DNA of 64,000 nucleotides from Heterobasidion occidentale (lineage: Eukaryota > Basidiomycota > Agaricomycetes > Russulales > Bondarzewiaceae): assembly GCA_039111635.1 (NCBI GenBank), contig JBCAQO010000006.1, forward strand, positions 1,612,001-1,676,000, read 5' to 3'. The notes below the pieces were generated by a model. It was not told where the DNA came from. It searched no databases and saw only the letters and a list, made by a program, of their open reading frames with translations. How positions within the stretch are numbered: the first letter of the stretch is position 1; every line of letters starts with the position of its first letter. This document shows, piece by piece, positions 1 to 8,631 of this stretch. A program made the translations under genes and the position numbers.

Positions 1-2
1 TT

Positions 3-2258
3 TCAAAAGACCACGTCGCTATGGAAGACTCGAAGATTGAAGCTATCCAGGAATGGCCCATCCCACGCACAGTTTGCGACATCCGCTCTTTCTTAGGCCT
101 AGGGAACTTCTACCGACGATTCATTGATAAATTCTCCTTGATCGCTCGACCCCTGCATGACCTCACGAAGAAAGATGTGAGATGGGACTGGACCACGGAG
201 TGCCAACAGGCGTTTGATCAACTGAAGAAAGCCTTCATCAGTCAACCCGTCCTGTTATACCCTGACCCAATGCGCCCCTACCGGCTTGTTACCGACGCTT
301 CCCTCGCGGCATATGGTGCAGTCCTCTTACAGGAAGGACCTGATAACGACTGGCACCCTGTTGCATACCTCTCAGGATCATTCTCACCGGCCGAACGGAA
401 TTACGACGTACATGATCACGAACTCCTCGCCATTATCAAGGCGCTAGAACACTGGAAACATTACCTCGAAGGCGCTCGACACCCCTTTGAGGTCTGGATG
501 GACCATAAGAATCTGGAACATTTTCAGACCGCGCGCGACCTATCAAGACGACAAGCACGCTGGAGTCTGTTTTTGTCTCGATTTGACTTCCAGCTCAGTT
601 ACAAAGCTGGAACCACTAATCATGCCGATGCTCTGTCCAGGCGTCCAGACCTTAGTGAGGGGGTGGAATCTGATAACAAGGCACAGACTCTACTCCCGTC
701 TAGACTTTTCACCGAGTCCAGCGAAACTCTGGTAGAACCAAACGAAGGCATACACGTCAAAGCAACAGAACTCGTATCCTCGGACATCCTCTCCCTTATT
801 CGACACTCGTGCTCAGAACACGATCTGTTAGTCAACGTCGCCCTCAAGAAACTGCTGGAAAAAGGGCCAAACGCAATGAAGGGCGACCTAGGAAAATGGA
901 CACATGAAGAGGGCATCACAAGACGCGATGGTTACATATGTGTCCCAAAGGACGACCTCCTTCGACGAATGATTGTCAAAACGCACCATGACACTATGGC
1001 TACAGGACACCCGGGCCGAGCAAAGACCTTAGAATTGGTCCAACGCCATTATTGGTGGTCAAGCATGACCAAATTTGTACACACATATGTGGATGGATGT
1101 GCAGTCTGCCAATCTACCAAGAACCTTCCCCATAGGACCCACCCACCGATCCAACCGCTGGAAACCACGAACGTCCCTTGGCGCTTTATCTCCACCGACT
1201 TTGTGACAGACCTCCCGGAAATCAGAGGCTACGACTCGATAAATGTGGTAGTCGATCAAGGTCTGTCAAAAGGAATAGTCATAACTCCGTGCAAAAAGAC
1301 AATCACGGCCGAAGAAACTACAATGCTCTTCCAGGACAATGTGTTCAAACGATACGGACTACCAACCAAGGTGGTGTCCGACAGAGGCCCTCAATTTACG
1401 GCAAAGTTCACAAGGGAACTATGGAAAGGAATGGGAATCACCCCTGCCCTCAGCACGGCTTACCATCTCCAAACGGACGGAGAAACAGAACGGGTAAACC
1501 AAGAGATCGAGCAATTCCTACGAGTGTTCTGCAACTACCATCAAGATAACTGGGTAGACTTGATCCCCTTCGCAGAATTCTCCCACAATACCCGAAGACA
1601 CTCCGCCACTGGGAAGTCACCATTTGAAATCCTTTATGGGTTCAATCCACCATATTCGGTCGACTCAGCTCTGGAGACTAAGGTGCCCACGGTAACTGAA
1701 CGTTTGCAGCTAATCAAGGAAGTCCAAGAAGATGCAGCTGCAAGCCTACAAATAGCAGCGCAGCATGCCAAGAACCGGGACCTGCGCAGGAAGCTCCCAC
1801 AGTGGGAAGTAGGAACCCAAGTTTGGTTAGAAGGAACCCACATTCGGACGACTCATCCAAAATTCAAGCTGGCACCTCGACGCTATGGCCCCTTTTCAGT
1901 GACCGAGAGAATCGGCCCTCTAGCTTATCGGTTGAAAATACCCGAAACGTGGAAGATACACCCGGTATTTCATGCCTCCATACTCACAGAATATCATGAG
2001 ACAGAGGCCCACGGAAGGAACTTCCCCAGACCTGCCCCAGAGATCTTGAATGAAGAAGAACACTACGAAGTGGAGGCCATTCTAGACTCGAGACGCCAGG
2101 GACGAGGAACCAAGTACCTTGTCAAGTGGGTCGGATACTCCGAGGCCGATAAGACTTGGGAACCCTTTGCCCTCCTCAAAGACACGGCCGACGAGGCGCT
2201 TCGTGAATTCCACGAAAGCTACCCAGACAAACCCCGACCTGCGGCGATTAAGCCTTAG
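3..2258 (+). CDS. pol: Gypsy Pol C-terminus: RT end, RNase H, integrase, chromodomain
   Basis: Partial CDS, open at the window edge; the frame reads through the first bases (SKDHVAMEDSK), so the ATG at 21 is internal. Residues below count from that ATG. The RT end (SFLGLGNFYRRFIDKFS) is followed by RNase H with VTDASLAAYGAVLLQ, HDHELLAIIKALEHW and NHADALSRRPD. The integrase HHCC zinc finger starts near residue 322 (THHDTMATGHPG...CAVCQ). The rve core has its three acidic residues in STDFVTDLP, SDRGPQF and DGETERVNQEIEQ. The last ~65 residues are a chromodomain with the expected aromatic-cage positions (EVEAIL, VKWVGY, TWEPF). The known role is copying element RNA to cDNA and inserting it, with the chromodomain guiding target choice. 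No inactivating change is visible in this part. Confidence 0.96.
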   Translation, partial: SKDHVAMEDSKIEAIQEWPIPRTVCDIRSFLGLGNFYRRFIDKFSLIARPLHDLTKKDVRWDWTTECQQAFDQLKKAFISQPVLLYPDPMRPYRLVTDASLAAYGAVLLQEGPDNDWHPVAYLSGSFSPAERNYDVHDHELLAIIKALEHWKHYLEGARHPFEVWMDHKNLEHFQTARDLSRRQARWSLFLSRFDFQLSYKAGTTNHADALSRRPDLSEGVESDNKAQTLLPSRLFTESSETLVEPNEGIHVKATELVSSDILSLIRHSCSEHDLLVNVALKKLLEKGPNAMKGDLGKWTHEEGITRRDGYICVPKDDLLRRMIVKTHHDTMATGHPGRAKTLELVQRHYWWSSMTKFVHTYVDGCAVCQSTKNLPHRTHPPIQPLETTNVPWRFISTDFVTDLPEIRGYDSINVVVDQGLSKGIVITPCKKTITAEETTMLFQDNVFKRYGLPTKVVSDRGPQFTAKFTRELWKGMGITPALSTAYHLQTDGETERVNQEIEQFLRVFCNYHQDNWVDLIPFAEFSHNTRRHSATGKSPFEILYGFNPPYSVDSALETKVPTVTERLQLIKEVQEDAAASLQIAAQHAKNRDLRRKLPQWEVGTQVWLEGTHIRTTHPKFKLAPRRYGPFSVTERIGPLAYRLKIPETWKIHPVFHASILTEYHETEAHGRNFPRPAPEILNEEEHYEVEAILDSRRQGRGTKYLVKWVGYSEADKTWEPFALLKDTADEALREFHESYPDKPRPAAIKP

Positions 2259-2315
2259 GAAGATATAAAAAGGAGAGACCCTGTCCTTTTCGAAAGCAAG
2301 AATTCCCCCCAGTAC

Positions 2316-2835
2316 ATGTCCGACCACTCCTCCCTTGATTACTCCCCTAGACGTGCCATGCTCATCGATGATGGAACTACCTCCTCCTCTTCAAGAAACC
2401 CCTCGCCAGACATCATTCTGGCCGTGGCCAACCCCGACACTGGACACCCTAGCCGAAGCAGCCGCCCAGCGACTCCAGAAGGAATTCCCATACCAATCAT
2501 TGTCCACCAAACCACGCTCGCCATCGAAGGTCGAACGGGTTCCTGAACCTCACCATGGTTTGAGGGAGCTCATGACGAGCACAATGAAGGACGTCAAGAA
2601 GAAGGAAGACCTACTCCGTCAACGCCTCCGCGACCGACGACAGTGTTGGCTCAAGGAGACACGAGGCAGGAAACAAGAGGCGAAAGAAGACCAGGAAACC
2701 CTGCGGACCTGGCATCGCCTACAGTTGCTGAGAGAAGTGTACAAGAACCAGCAACAGCTGGTACATCAGCTGCCGGGACCAGAGGGCCCCCTACCAGTAG
2801 TCGAGATCTGCACCCCGGAGAGTTGGAAGGGCTAG
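2316..2835 (+). CDS. Extra post-pol reading frame, first segment (unknown function)
   Basis: Starts 57 bases after the pol stop with MSDHSSLDYSPRRAMLID. This start is also found in E2 (15674) and E3 (25959, minus). The opening frame is conserved to about ILAVANPDTG; from about 2435 the conserved protein continues in the +1 frame as PTLDTLAEAAAQRLQKEF and GLRELMTSTMKDVKKKEDLL, ending at EICTPESWKG and a stop at 2835. By eye, E1/E2 substitutions favour third codon positions of the first frame before ~2440 and of the second frame after it. A +1 frameshift or an ancient indel could join them; no intron is evident. The second part is charged and probably helical. It sits where an env-like gene would be, but no signal peptide or membrane segment is visible. 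Function unknown. Confidence 0.6.
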
Positions 2836-3434
2836 GAGACGCACTGCTCCAGCGCACCACCATCTCCGCGGTAATTCAGATGGCCACAGCGTTAGCCTTA
2901 CAAAGGCTCGCTAACTTCTTCGCAGGGCAACCAGGGAGCGAGAGCGACAACATACCCCGACGCCTCGCTGACGCGAGCGACCAGGTCAGGCTTCTGGCCT
3001 ATGCAGATGATCATAGGGCCGCCTCCTGGTATGCCCGAGGAAACAATGGGGCTTACGCCTTACTCATTCACCCGGACGAGTTCTCCTCCTTCGTCAATTT
3101 GGAGCTCCTACCCGCCCTCATATCGCATACCGACACAAGACACTTCTCCCACGCCCGTCCCGTTCGGATTGACCCATTCCGCATCCAACCATGGAGCGAA
3201 GCTAGCAGAGCGATACCGGCTACAAGTAGTCGAGACGCATCCACCCAGACGGAATATGTCTGGGCTACGGTCCAACGACAGGCACGAAGGGATCGAGAGG
3301 CCCTTCCTCCCACTTCGACAGGACAATCCACCGGGCAGGACGCTGGAGGCAGCAATGAGGAACATCCTCCCAGGTATAGGAGAAACGAGGGACGAGGAAG
3401 CCAGAGGACAAGGGCAATTCTTCAACCCAGGTGA
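2643..3434 (+). CDS. Extra post-pol reading frame, middle segment (unknown function)
   Basis: Overlaps the previous frame and continues past its stop. The part shared with E2 starts around DLHPGELEGLGDALLQRT and runs through ISAVIQMATALALQRLANFF, HRAASWYARGNNGAYALL and HPDEFSSFVNLELLPALI to TQTEYVWATVQRQARRDREA. E2 keeps the same order in one open frame up to its stop at 16516, and then the same residues after that stop. The helix ISAVIQMATALALQRLANF is hydrophobic but short and not a clear membrane anchor. I recognise no domain family. The first ~55 residues of this frame lie over the conserved first segment and may not be coding. Conservation across three decayed copies suggests the ancestor encoded a real protein. 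Confidence 0.5.
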   Translation: MLAQGDTRQETRGERRPGNPADLASPTVAERSVQEPATAGTSAAGTRGPPTSSRDLHPGELEGLGDALLQRTTISAVIQMATALALQRLANFFAGQPGSESDNIPRRLADASDQVRLLAYADDHRAASWYARGNNGAYALLIHPDEFSSFVNLELLPALISHTDTRHFSHARPVRIDPFRIQPWSEASRAIPATSSRDASTQTEYVWATVQRQARRDREALPPTSTGQSTGQDAGGSNEEHPPRYRRNEGRGSQRTRAILQPR

Positions 3435-3692
3435 AGCAGTCCTAGAAGAACTCGACCAAGAGATTTGCCGACTCCAAACCGTCCTCGAGATAATCGAGCT
3501 GAAGGAGCGCATCCACACATTGGTAGAAGAACTCCGATCCGCCAGCGCCCGACTCAGCGAACTACTTCCTGGACTCGAGCGGAACTAGACGCCTGGGACG
3601 AGGTCGAAGATGGCAATTACGACGACACCGACCCCTATTATAGGCCGGATGAAGGATATGGGGATTACGGAGACATTGGCGGAGGATATTAG
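3001..3692 (+). CDS. Extra post-pol frames, last segment: coiled coil and acidic tyrosine-rich tail
   Basis: Two frames carry the conserved end of the post-pol region. The frame ending at 3588 has a heptad-like stretch from about 3430 (GEAVLEELDQEICRLQTVLE, then IIELKERIHTLVEELRSASA), which resembles a coiled coil. E2 keeps it as EETVLEQLDCKICRL and E3 as EETVLKRLNHEIHRLQMVLK. The frame ending at 3692 closes with an acidic, tyrosine-rich tail (DDTDPYYRPDEGYGDYGDIG), kept in E2 as NDTDPYYQPDEGYGDYVDI. The parts of each frame outside these blocks are probably not coding. Either frameshifts have broken one gene, or the element expresses several short proteins. Function unknown. Confidence 0.45.
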
Positions 3693-4399
3693 GCAAGGGA
3701 GTTGAGGAACCCCTGGCCTTTAACACGGTGACGGAGAGGGAAGGACCCTCCACACCACAGGTACCGGTTTCACGCACAGGACGCCGAAACGAACGTCCTG
3801 CATGACGTTAAACTGTGAAAAGATAAGAAGGCAGGGGAAGTACCTGACCATTTCGCGTTGCAGCCCTCCGGTCTCAAGATGAAGGACAAGCATTCAACAC
3901 TCTCGTTGTCAAGAGGTATTCTGACAAGCGAATCGGGCGTCCCGCTTGGATCCCCAGTTTTACAGGGCCCTTTCCGCATTAGGAGGCCCTTAGGATTCAC
4001 AACATAACCTGGTACATGAATGATGCATGAATATTGGTGGGAAATCGTGTTGCATACCCACCGTTGGGGAACGGTGGATCAACCTCGCTGTCAAGGTCTG
4101 ACAGGTGTCTTGGACGTCCCACTTTGGATCTCCAGTTTTACAGGGTCGTTTCCGCATTAGGGGGCCCTATCTGCGATGCAGGAGCTAATGGCCGCACTCC
4201 ATTAGTAACCCAAAACGGAGAAATACATCCGCAACGATGTAAAACTACGAAAGGCTTGGTCCGCAATGACGATAAACTAGTTACCGTCCGGAACGACGCT
4301 AAAGCTACCAAGACCCTCGGAGTGTGGTTGTATTCTGGCAGACGGTGGAAGTGAGGGCCTCCACCGTTGCAGAACCCTGCCGACTAGGTCGAGGTGCTT

Positions 4400-4457
4400 C
4401 CATATTCCATACGCCCTACAGTAAAAGAATATGGGGTCGACACGGTTCAATTCCGTG
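4400..4457 (+). other. Paired hairpins, the second like a tRNA T-arm
   Basis: The first hairpin is CCATATTC (4400-4407) with GAATATGG (4427-4434), its loop holding CGCCCTACAGTAAAA. Six bases later comes CACGG-TTCAATT-CCGTG (4441-4457), a 5-bp stem with a 7-base loop that fits the tRNA T-arm pattern and a Pol III B-box (GGTTCRANNCC). Both hairpins recur in E2 (about 17850-17906) and E3 (23681-23697 plus flank, minus strand). No full acceptor stem or clear A-box is visible, so I do not call it a tRNA gene. Confidence 0.6.
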
Positions 4458-4930
4458 CGAGGGGTTTGGGAACAAGGAGCAGGTTGCCAGCCTTCCGACA
4501 AGGCCACGACTACTCCATGGCGCGCCCATTCTACCCTTGAAGTCCGAAGCAAGGATTCCGCTTCAAGGGCCAGTCAAGAGGCAACTGGGACCGTGCCTCG
4601 TGTTACGATCATCCGCAACAATGTAAAACTACGGATCATCTGCAACAATGTAAAACTACGGACGTCCGCAACGACGATAAAACTACGGGATGTCCGCAAT
4701 GACGATAAACTACGGACGCCCTCCATGGCGTTAAACTGGGAGCACCCTTTCCTTACAGGGTCATGAGCAGTGTCCAAACATGAGATATGTTTTGGCATTG
4801 CTGCGTCCGCAAAGACGTTAAACTACCACTCCTTTCAACATAGGAGATGTCGATCGACATCGTTGTTGATGCCACGATGTTGATCTAGTCCGCAATGACG
4901 ATAAACTATTATCCCTCGTCCTAGGGATCG

Positions 4931-4965
4931 TATTGGAGCTGGAATTACCGCTTCCAGCTGCAATA
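4931..4965 (+). other. Long hairpin whose left arm matches antisense 18S rRNA
   Basis: Left arm TATTGGAGCTGGAA (4931-4944), loop TTACCGC, right arm TTCCAGCTGCAATA (4952-4965): 13 of 14 positions pair. E2 keeps a shorter form of the hairpin around 18100-18132. The 21 bases 4931-4951 equal the reverse complement of the near-universal 18S segment containing GGTAATTCCAGCTCCAATA, as I recall it. Confidence 0.6.
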
Positions 4966-6302
4966 GTCCGAAATGACCTTAAACTACCCTCACCCCGGAG
5001 GATTAAATCTATCGAGGCTCGGGAGGTTCAAGCCAGGCGATAGTGGACGTCCGCAATGACTATAAACTAGTTGCCGTCCTTCATGACGATAAACTGAGCT
5101 GCCCTTCTGTCTACAGGGCCATGTGAGTTGTGTCAAAATAGACCTTCAAGTCTATTCTCGCGACTCTATAAGTTATCCGGTTTGATATAGTATAAACCGT
5201 CACCATCTTACCTCAATGGGAACCCTGTCAAGAAGGAGGAACTGGTCTATGGCCCTATGCGCATCACCGATGAATGTTCCGGCACGCAGAAACGCCTGCT
5301 GTCTTATTTACAGGTACTCCTACGTTGGGAGATGGATAGGTCCGCAATGACCTTGGCATAAACTAGCAGGGCAGTCTGCAACGACTTATGTATAAACTAG
5401 CCTCAGTCCGCAACGACTTAAGGATAAACTAGCGTACGTCCGCAAAGACGCAAAACTACGGACGTCCGGCATGACGTTAAAACTACCAGGACATACCTTA
5501 CGCTGACCCCGCATAATTACCGTCAAGATGGATACCGTGGTCTATTCAAGAGACCATGGGGTTCAAAGTCTATTCTTCAAAGTCCTTACCTCGTGTTCAA
5601 TACGCGGAGCGCTGCTACATGCTCGCTCCCTTGTGAAAAACAAACTCTGGACGAACACTCAATCTCTAACCAGGACGGGCCACCGTATGGGGCTGACAAA
5701 GTTAGGGATCTTCAAAGGGGTCTTGCCGGACTCAAAACAAGTCAAGAAAAGTCTATTCTTGATAGGTGGGTGGGCCTAAGCCTTTAGCAAGCGATCAACC
5801 CACATGCACCTAGAGTCCCCCTCGATACCGGAGATCAAGGAGATGAAGATCTATCTTGGAAACACTGAAGCATGGCCTTCGGCACTTTGGAAGAAGAACG
5901 ACACACACCCATCCACAGACGAGTTTCTATTTCATCCTATAATCATTCGCTCGACACCTTTCTGCATCGTTGCCAGATGACACTGGCTCATCAAACCTAC
6001 CAGGGAGCCCTGGTCGAGTAGCTGCCTATTGACTCTAGGAGTGTACTCACACAAAACGTGCGGTGAAGGAAGAACACCGGGAGAAGGGGCATGGTATGGG
6101 GCTATACCACGAACTTCAAATCAAACAGCTCGACGGAGACGGAAAACTCCTAGGCGTTGTAAACGACGTAGGTCAGTCTTCGCCCCAGAAAACGCAGTGA
6201 TATTGGGAAGACGCATCCCAATCTATTTTGACGACCAGAAAGCAATTGTATGTGGAATGACGATGAAGCTCAAGCGAGTAGTCCCCTCAGGAGTTGGGAC
6301 CT

Positions 6303-6315
6303 AGAAAGGGGGTAA
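6303..6315 (+). promoter_or_regulatory. Polypurine tract of E1
   Basis: AGAAAGGGGGTAA directly abuts the LTR start TGTTATGAC. E2 has AGAGAGGGGGTAA at the same place (19109-19121). Such tracts prime plus-strand DNA synthesis. Confidence 0.85.
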
Positions 6316-6923
6316 TGTTATGACTTGACCGATCGGGGCCCTTCACGGCTGGTCTAACCGATGGATCAAGCATCACATGCTAGGCGGCTTCACTATGGAG
6401 CGTACATCAAGGTATTCGGCATGTCCTTAGGAGCCAACAAGACCGATGGTTCTTCAAGACATCGGTAAAGGCTATATGAGAGGGACATGAGGCTCACGGA
6501 GTTCACACAGTAATATGAGAGGCATTCACATGCCATGGGCTTAGGGCTTACGGGTAAACACCTCGTCGCACCATGATGGATCAGTGCGACTGGAGAAGCA
6601 CAAGAGTAGGCGCCGGCAGAGAAAGACGGCAGCCACAGCTCTCCTAGGATGGGAACCTGGAGAAGCACACGGACTCTTACCCTACACCCTATACAGTATA
6701 TAAGGCCCATAGAATAGGCTGAGGATCTTCAGTCTATTCTCTTTGTTCTTACACAGTCTTCGTACTGTGTACTTCGTTCATTCGTATCCTCGAATACGAA
6801 CCTCATTATTTCCTCCTGTATCATTGCCTAAATACAGTCGAGACTTCGCCCACCGCTCAGTCTATTGTGCAACCTAGGGAAGAGCCCGTTACTCTTGGGT
6901 TACTGAACGAGCAGTTCGTAACA
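6316..6923 (+). repeat. 3' LTR of gypsy element E1
   Basis: 608 bp, starting TGTTATGACTTGACC and ending GTTCGTAACA, so it has TG...CA ends. Homologous LTRs lie at 8632-9214, 19122-19704 and, inverted, 32431-33020. A TATA box TATATAA is at 6697-6703 and the conserved AGTCTATTCTC follows 34 bases on, where the transcript should start. Confidence 0.93.
6697..6740 (+). promoter_or_regulatory. LTR core promoter and inferred transcript start
   Basis: TATATAA (6697-6703) is followed by AGTCTATTCT at 6731-6740, 34 bases from the start of the TATA box. The spacing suits Pol II initiation at this A. The same ten bases are complementary to the primer-binding site after the 5' LTR in E2 and E3. The start site is inferred. 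Confidence 0.6.
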
Positions 6924-8631
6924 GGAATCTTGTCACCGCATAGTTTTGCTAGCCATTCCTTTTTGGTAGGCTCTTCCCTTGCCTTGGTAAACCCATATGG
7001 TTGTTGGCAATCCTGGGGGCACCAATCAAAGTGCATTTCATGGCGTCTCCACCCGATGGAGGGATCGTGGTATTTCAGCCAATCTTTTCCTAGGAGCATG
7101 TCATCTTTTCCTAGATTGGTGATAAACATTTGGACACGTTCAGTATGGATTTTCCCCCATCTATCCTTAACAGTAAGATTTGTGTCCAGGCCTTGCTAAA
7201 TGAGGCCTGCCTTGTTGATGGTGTCATCAACATTGCAAACATAGATGAGGTGGTTTAAAGGGTAGGTTGGGAGATTGTGTCTTTGTACTCATTTTTTGTT
7301 CACCAGAATCCCTTCACAAGCTGAGTCGATGGCAGCTCTTGCTCCAGCGCTTCTTCCTTGAGTCGTTAATTGTACATCAAGTTGGATGGGAGTAACAATG
7401 TGGCTGTTCATTGCTTCGATTTGAATACATGACGGGGATGCATACTCAGGTTTCCTTGACCCCCTCTCTTCAGCTGGTGAAGGAGAGGTCAGGGAAAATC
7501 CTCCACTAGTTCCACCAACATCTGTTTGGCCTTGGCCTCCCCTACTTCCTTGAAGAGCGCTTGGAAACTAGCAGTATCACGGACGGGTCCATTGCTTCGT
7601 CGTCCATTAGGCGGTACGTAGCGCTCTCCATTGCCCTGGCTGTGTCCTCTGCTCCTTGCAGGAGGGTCCTCATGTTCCACCGGATTACCAGGTTGTGATA
7701 CCCAATGATGGTTGCTATGAGAACTCCCCTCCTCCAATCCTTAATAAAGTCTTGCATCTTTCCCCAACAGGGGTTCTTGATCATCTTTATCCTCTATGTC
7801 TGTAGCGTGAGCTTTTCTACCTCCTCTGCCCATCAACTTGCTCTGATTTCCTCAAGATGGGGGAATGCCTTTACAAGGAGCATGGCAGTTATTTGTCCAA
7901 TGCCCTGATTTTCCACAGTTAAAACAATAGGTGACAGGCTTGCCATTATGGGTGCGCTTATTCTGGACGGTGTCTCTTTTGCGCAAGGCGACAATGTCCA
8001 TGTCAACTACCTGGTTGTTCATTCTGCAGGGGGCATTGATAGAGTTATAGTGGAGCATAGGTTGGAGGTGAAAAAAATTGAGGAAATCACTTCAGAATGA
8101 GGTGAAGTTGGCGAGGATCGCCTTTTGAGCACTTTGGGCTCTCAAGCATCCATCTATTTCACAAGCAGTATTGACCCAATCTTGGATTGTATCTTTTGGC
8201 GGTGTCTCTTTGTCATAAATTTTGTCCTTGACCTTTGGATTTAGCTCTCTCTGGAAGTAAGGAACTTGTTCCTTGTCGGTGATGTCGGCGTCAGCGGCTA
8301 TAAGGACAAACTGATTGGAGTATTTGTCTACTGTCATTTTTCCTTGAGAGAAAGACATAAGGGCACTCTAGGCCTTGTCCATGAGATTTGTTTCCTTGAA
8401 TTGAAGTTTGAATCAGTTAAGGAAGTCGGACCAGGTTCCAAGAGTTTTGGGCGGTGTCACCCCAACTATCTTCTTTAGGAAACTTTCTGCCCATACACTG
8501 GCTGTTCTATATCTCATGCATGAGAGGACAGGGGAAATCTTGTCCGCATCTGTCTTGTACCAGTCCGATTCTGCTATGAAAAAGAGGAGGCAATTCATAA
8601 TGAATTTCTGAGATTGTGTTCTGTCGCTTGC
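6924..8631 (-). pseudogene. gag: Inverted gypsy gag-protease fragment (E0)
   Basis: Read on the minus strand from 8631 this is Gag of the same family: QKFIMNCLLFFIAESDWY, MTVDKYSNQFVLIAADADIT and TIQDWVNTACEIDGCLRAQS. It continues to a CCHC zinc knuckle CFNCGKSGHWTNNC (about 7890-7930), then a protease-like part with AIDSACEGILVN (D codon at 7325-7327) and LGKDDMLLGKDWLKYHDPSI. Stops and frameshifts break it into pieces near 8092, 7852, 7542 and 7489. It is cut at 6924 by the E1 LTR and at 8631 by the E2 LTR, so only the middle of an older element survives. In the reading direction it is inverted relative to E2 gag. Confidence 0.88.

Larger units (their letters stand above)
3693..6315 (+). 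repeat. Structured non-coding 3' tail with dispersed hairpin motif
   Basis: No convincing gene lies here. The stretch holds about 19 copies of a ~22-nt motif, GTCCGCAATGACGATAAACT or close, at irregular spacing between about 3790 and 5490. Many copies form a stem CGTC-n6-GACG followed by TAAACTA (for example 3793-3808, 4662-4676, 4804-4817, 5437-5450, 5463-5476). Two larger blocks (3905-3990 and 4086-4170) are diverged copies of each other, each with a TGTCA/TGACA hairpin and a GGGCC/GGCCC hairpin around TTTCCGCATTAGG. The same order of motifs occurs in E2 (17041-19121) and, in part, in E3. A basic short frame at 6029-6304 lacks support, because E2 has lost most of that stretch. The purpose of the tail is unknown; an RNA role in packaging, stability or dimerisation is only a guess. 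Confidence 0.7.
1..6923 (+). mobile_element. Ty3/gypsy chromovirus E1, 3' part
   Basis: This is the 3' portion of a long LTR retrotransposon that begins outside the window. In order it shows the end of RT, RNase H, integrase and chromodomain (to 2258), extra reading frames (2316-3692), a long structured non-coding tail (3693-6315), a polypurine tract and a 3' LTR (6316-6923). It is rich in CpG and its pol frame has no stop or frameshift, so it is young compared with sister copies E2 and E3. The base directly after the LTR (6924) belongs to an inverted gag fragment of a related element, so E1 seems to have inserted into an older relative. The 5' target-site copy lies outside the window. Confidence 0.93.

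Noticed and set aside
3108..3518. 136-residue minus-strand frame over the post-pol region
   Set aside because: Shadow of the conserved plus-strand frames; not conserved in E2 or E3.
4380..4470. A true tRNA gene
   Set aside because: A T-arm and a small CGAC/GTCG hairpin are visible, but no 7-bp acceptor stem, proper anticodon arm or CCA-side geometry; E2 breaks the CGAC/GTCG stem.
4931..4951. 18S rRNA gene fragment
   Set aside because: Only 21 bases match and the surroundings are not rRNA; kept as a finding, not as an RNA gene.
4610..5480. CRISPR-like array
   Set aside because: Units are diverged, irregularly spaced, in a eukaryotic retroelement tail, and lack uniform spacers.
3783..5490. 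C/D-box snoRNA cluster
   Set aside because: AATGACGATAAACT resembles a C box only loosely, and no consistent D box with guide spacing follows.
6029..6304. 91-residue basic frame before the E1 LTR
   Set aside because: E2 lacks most of this stretch, and no conserved protein text is seen.
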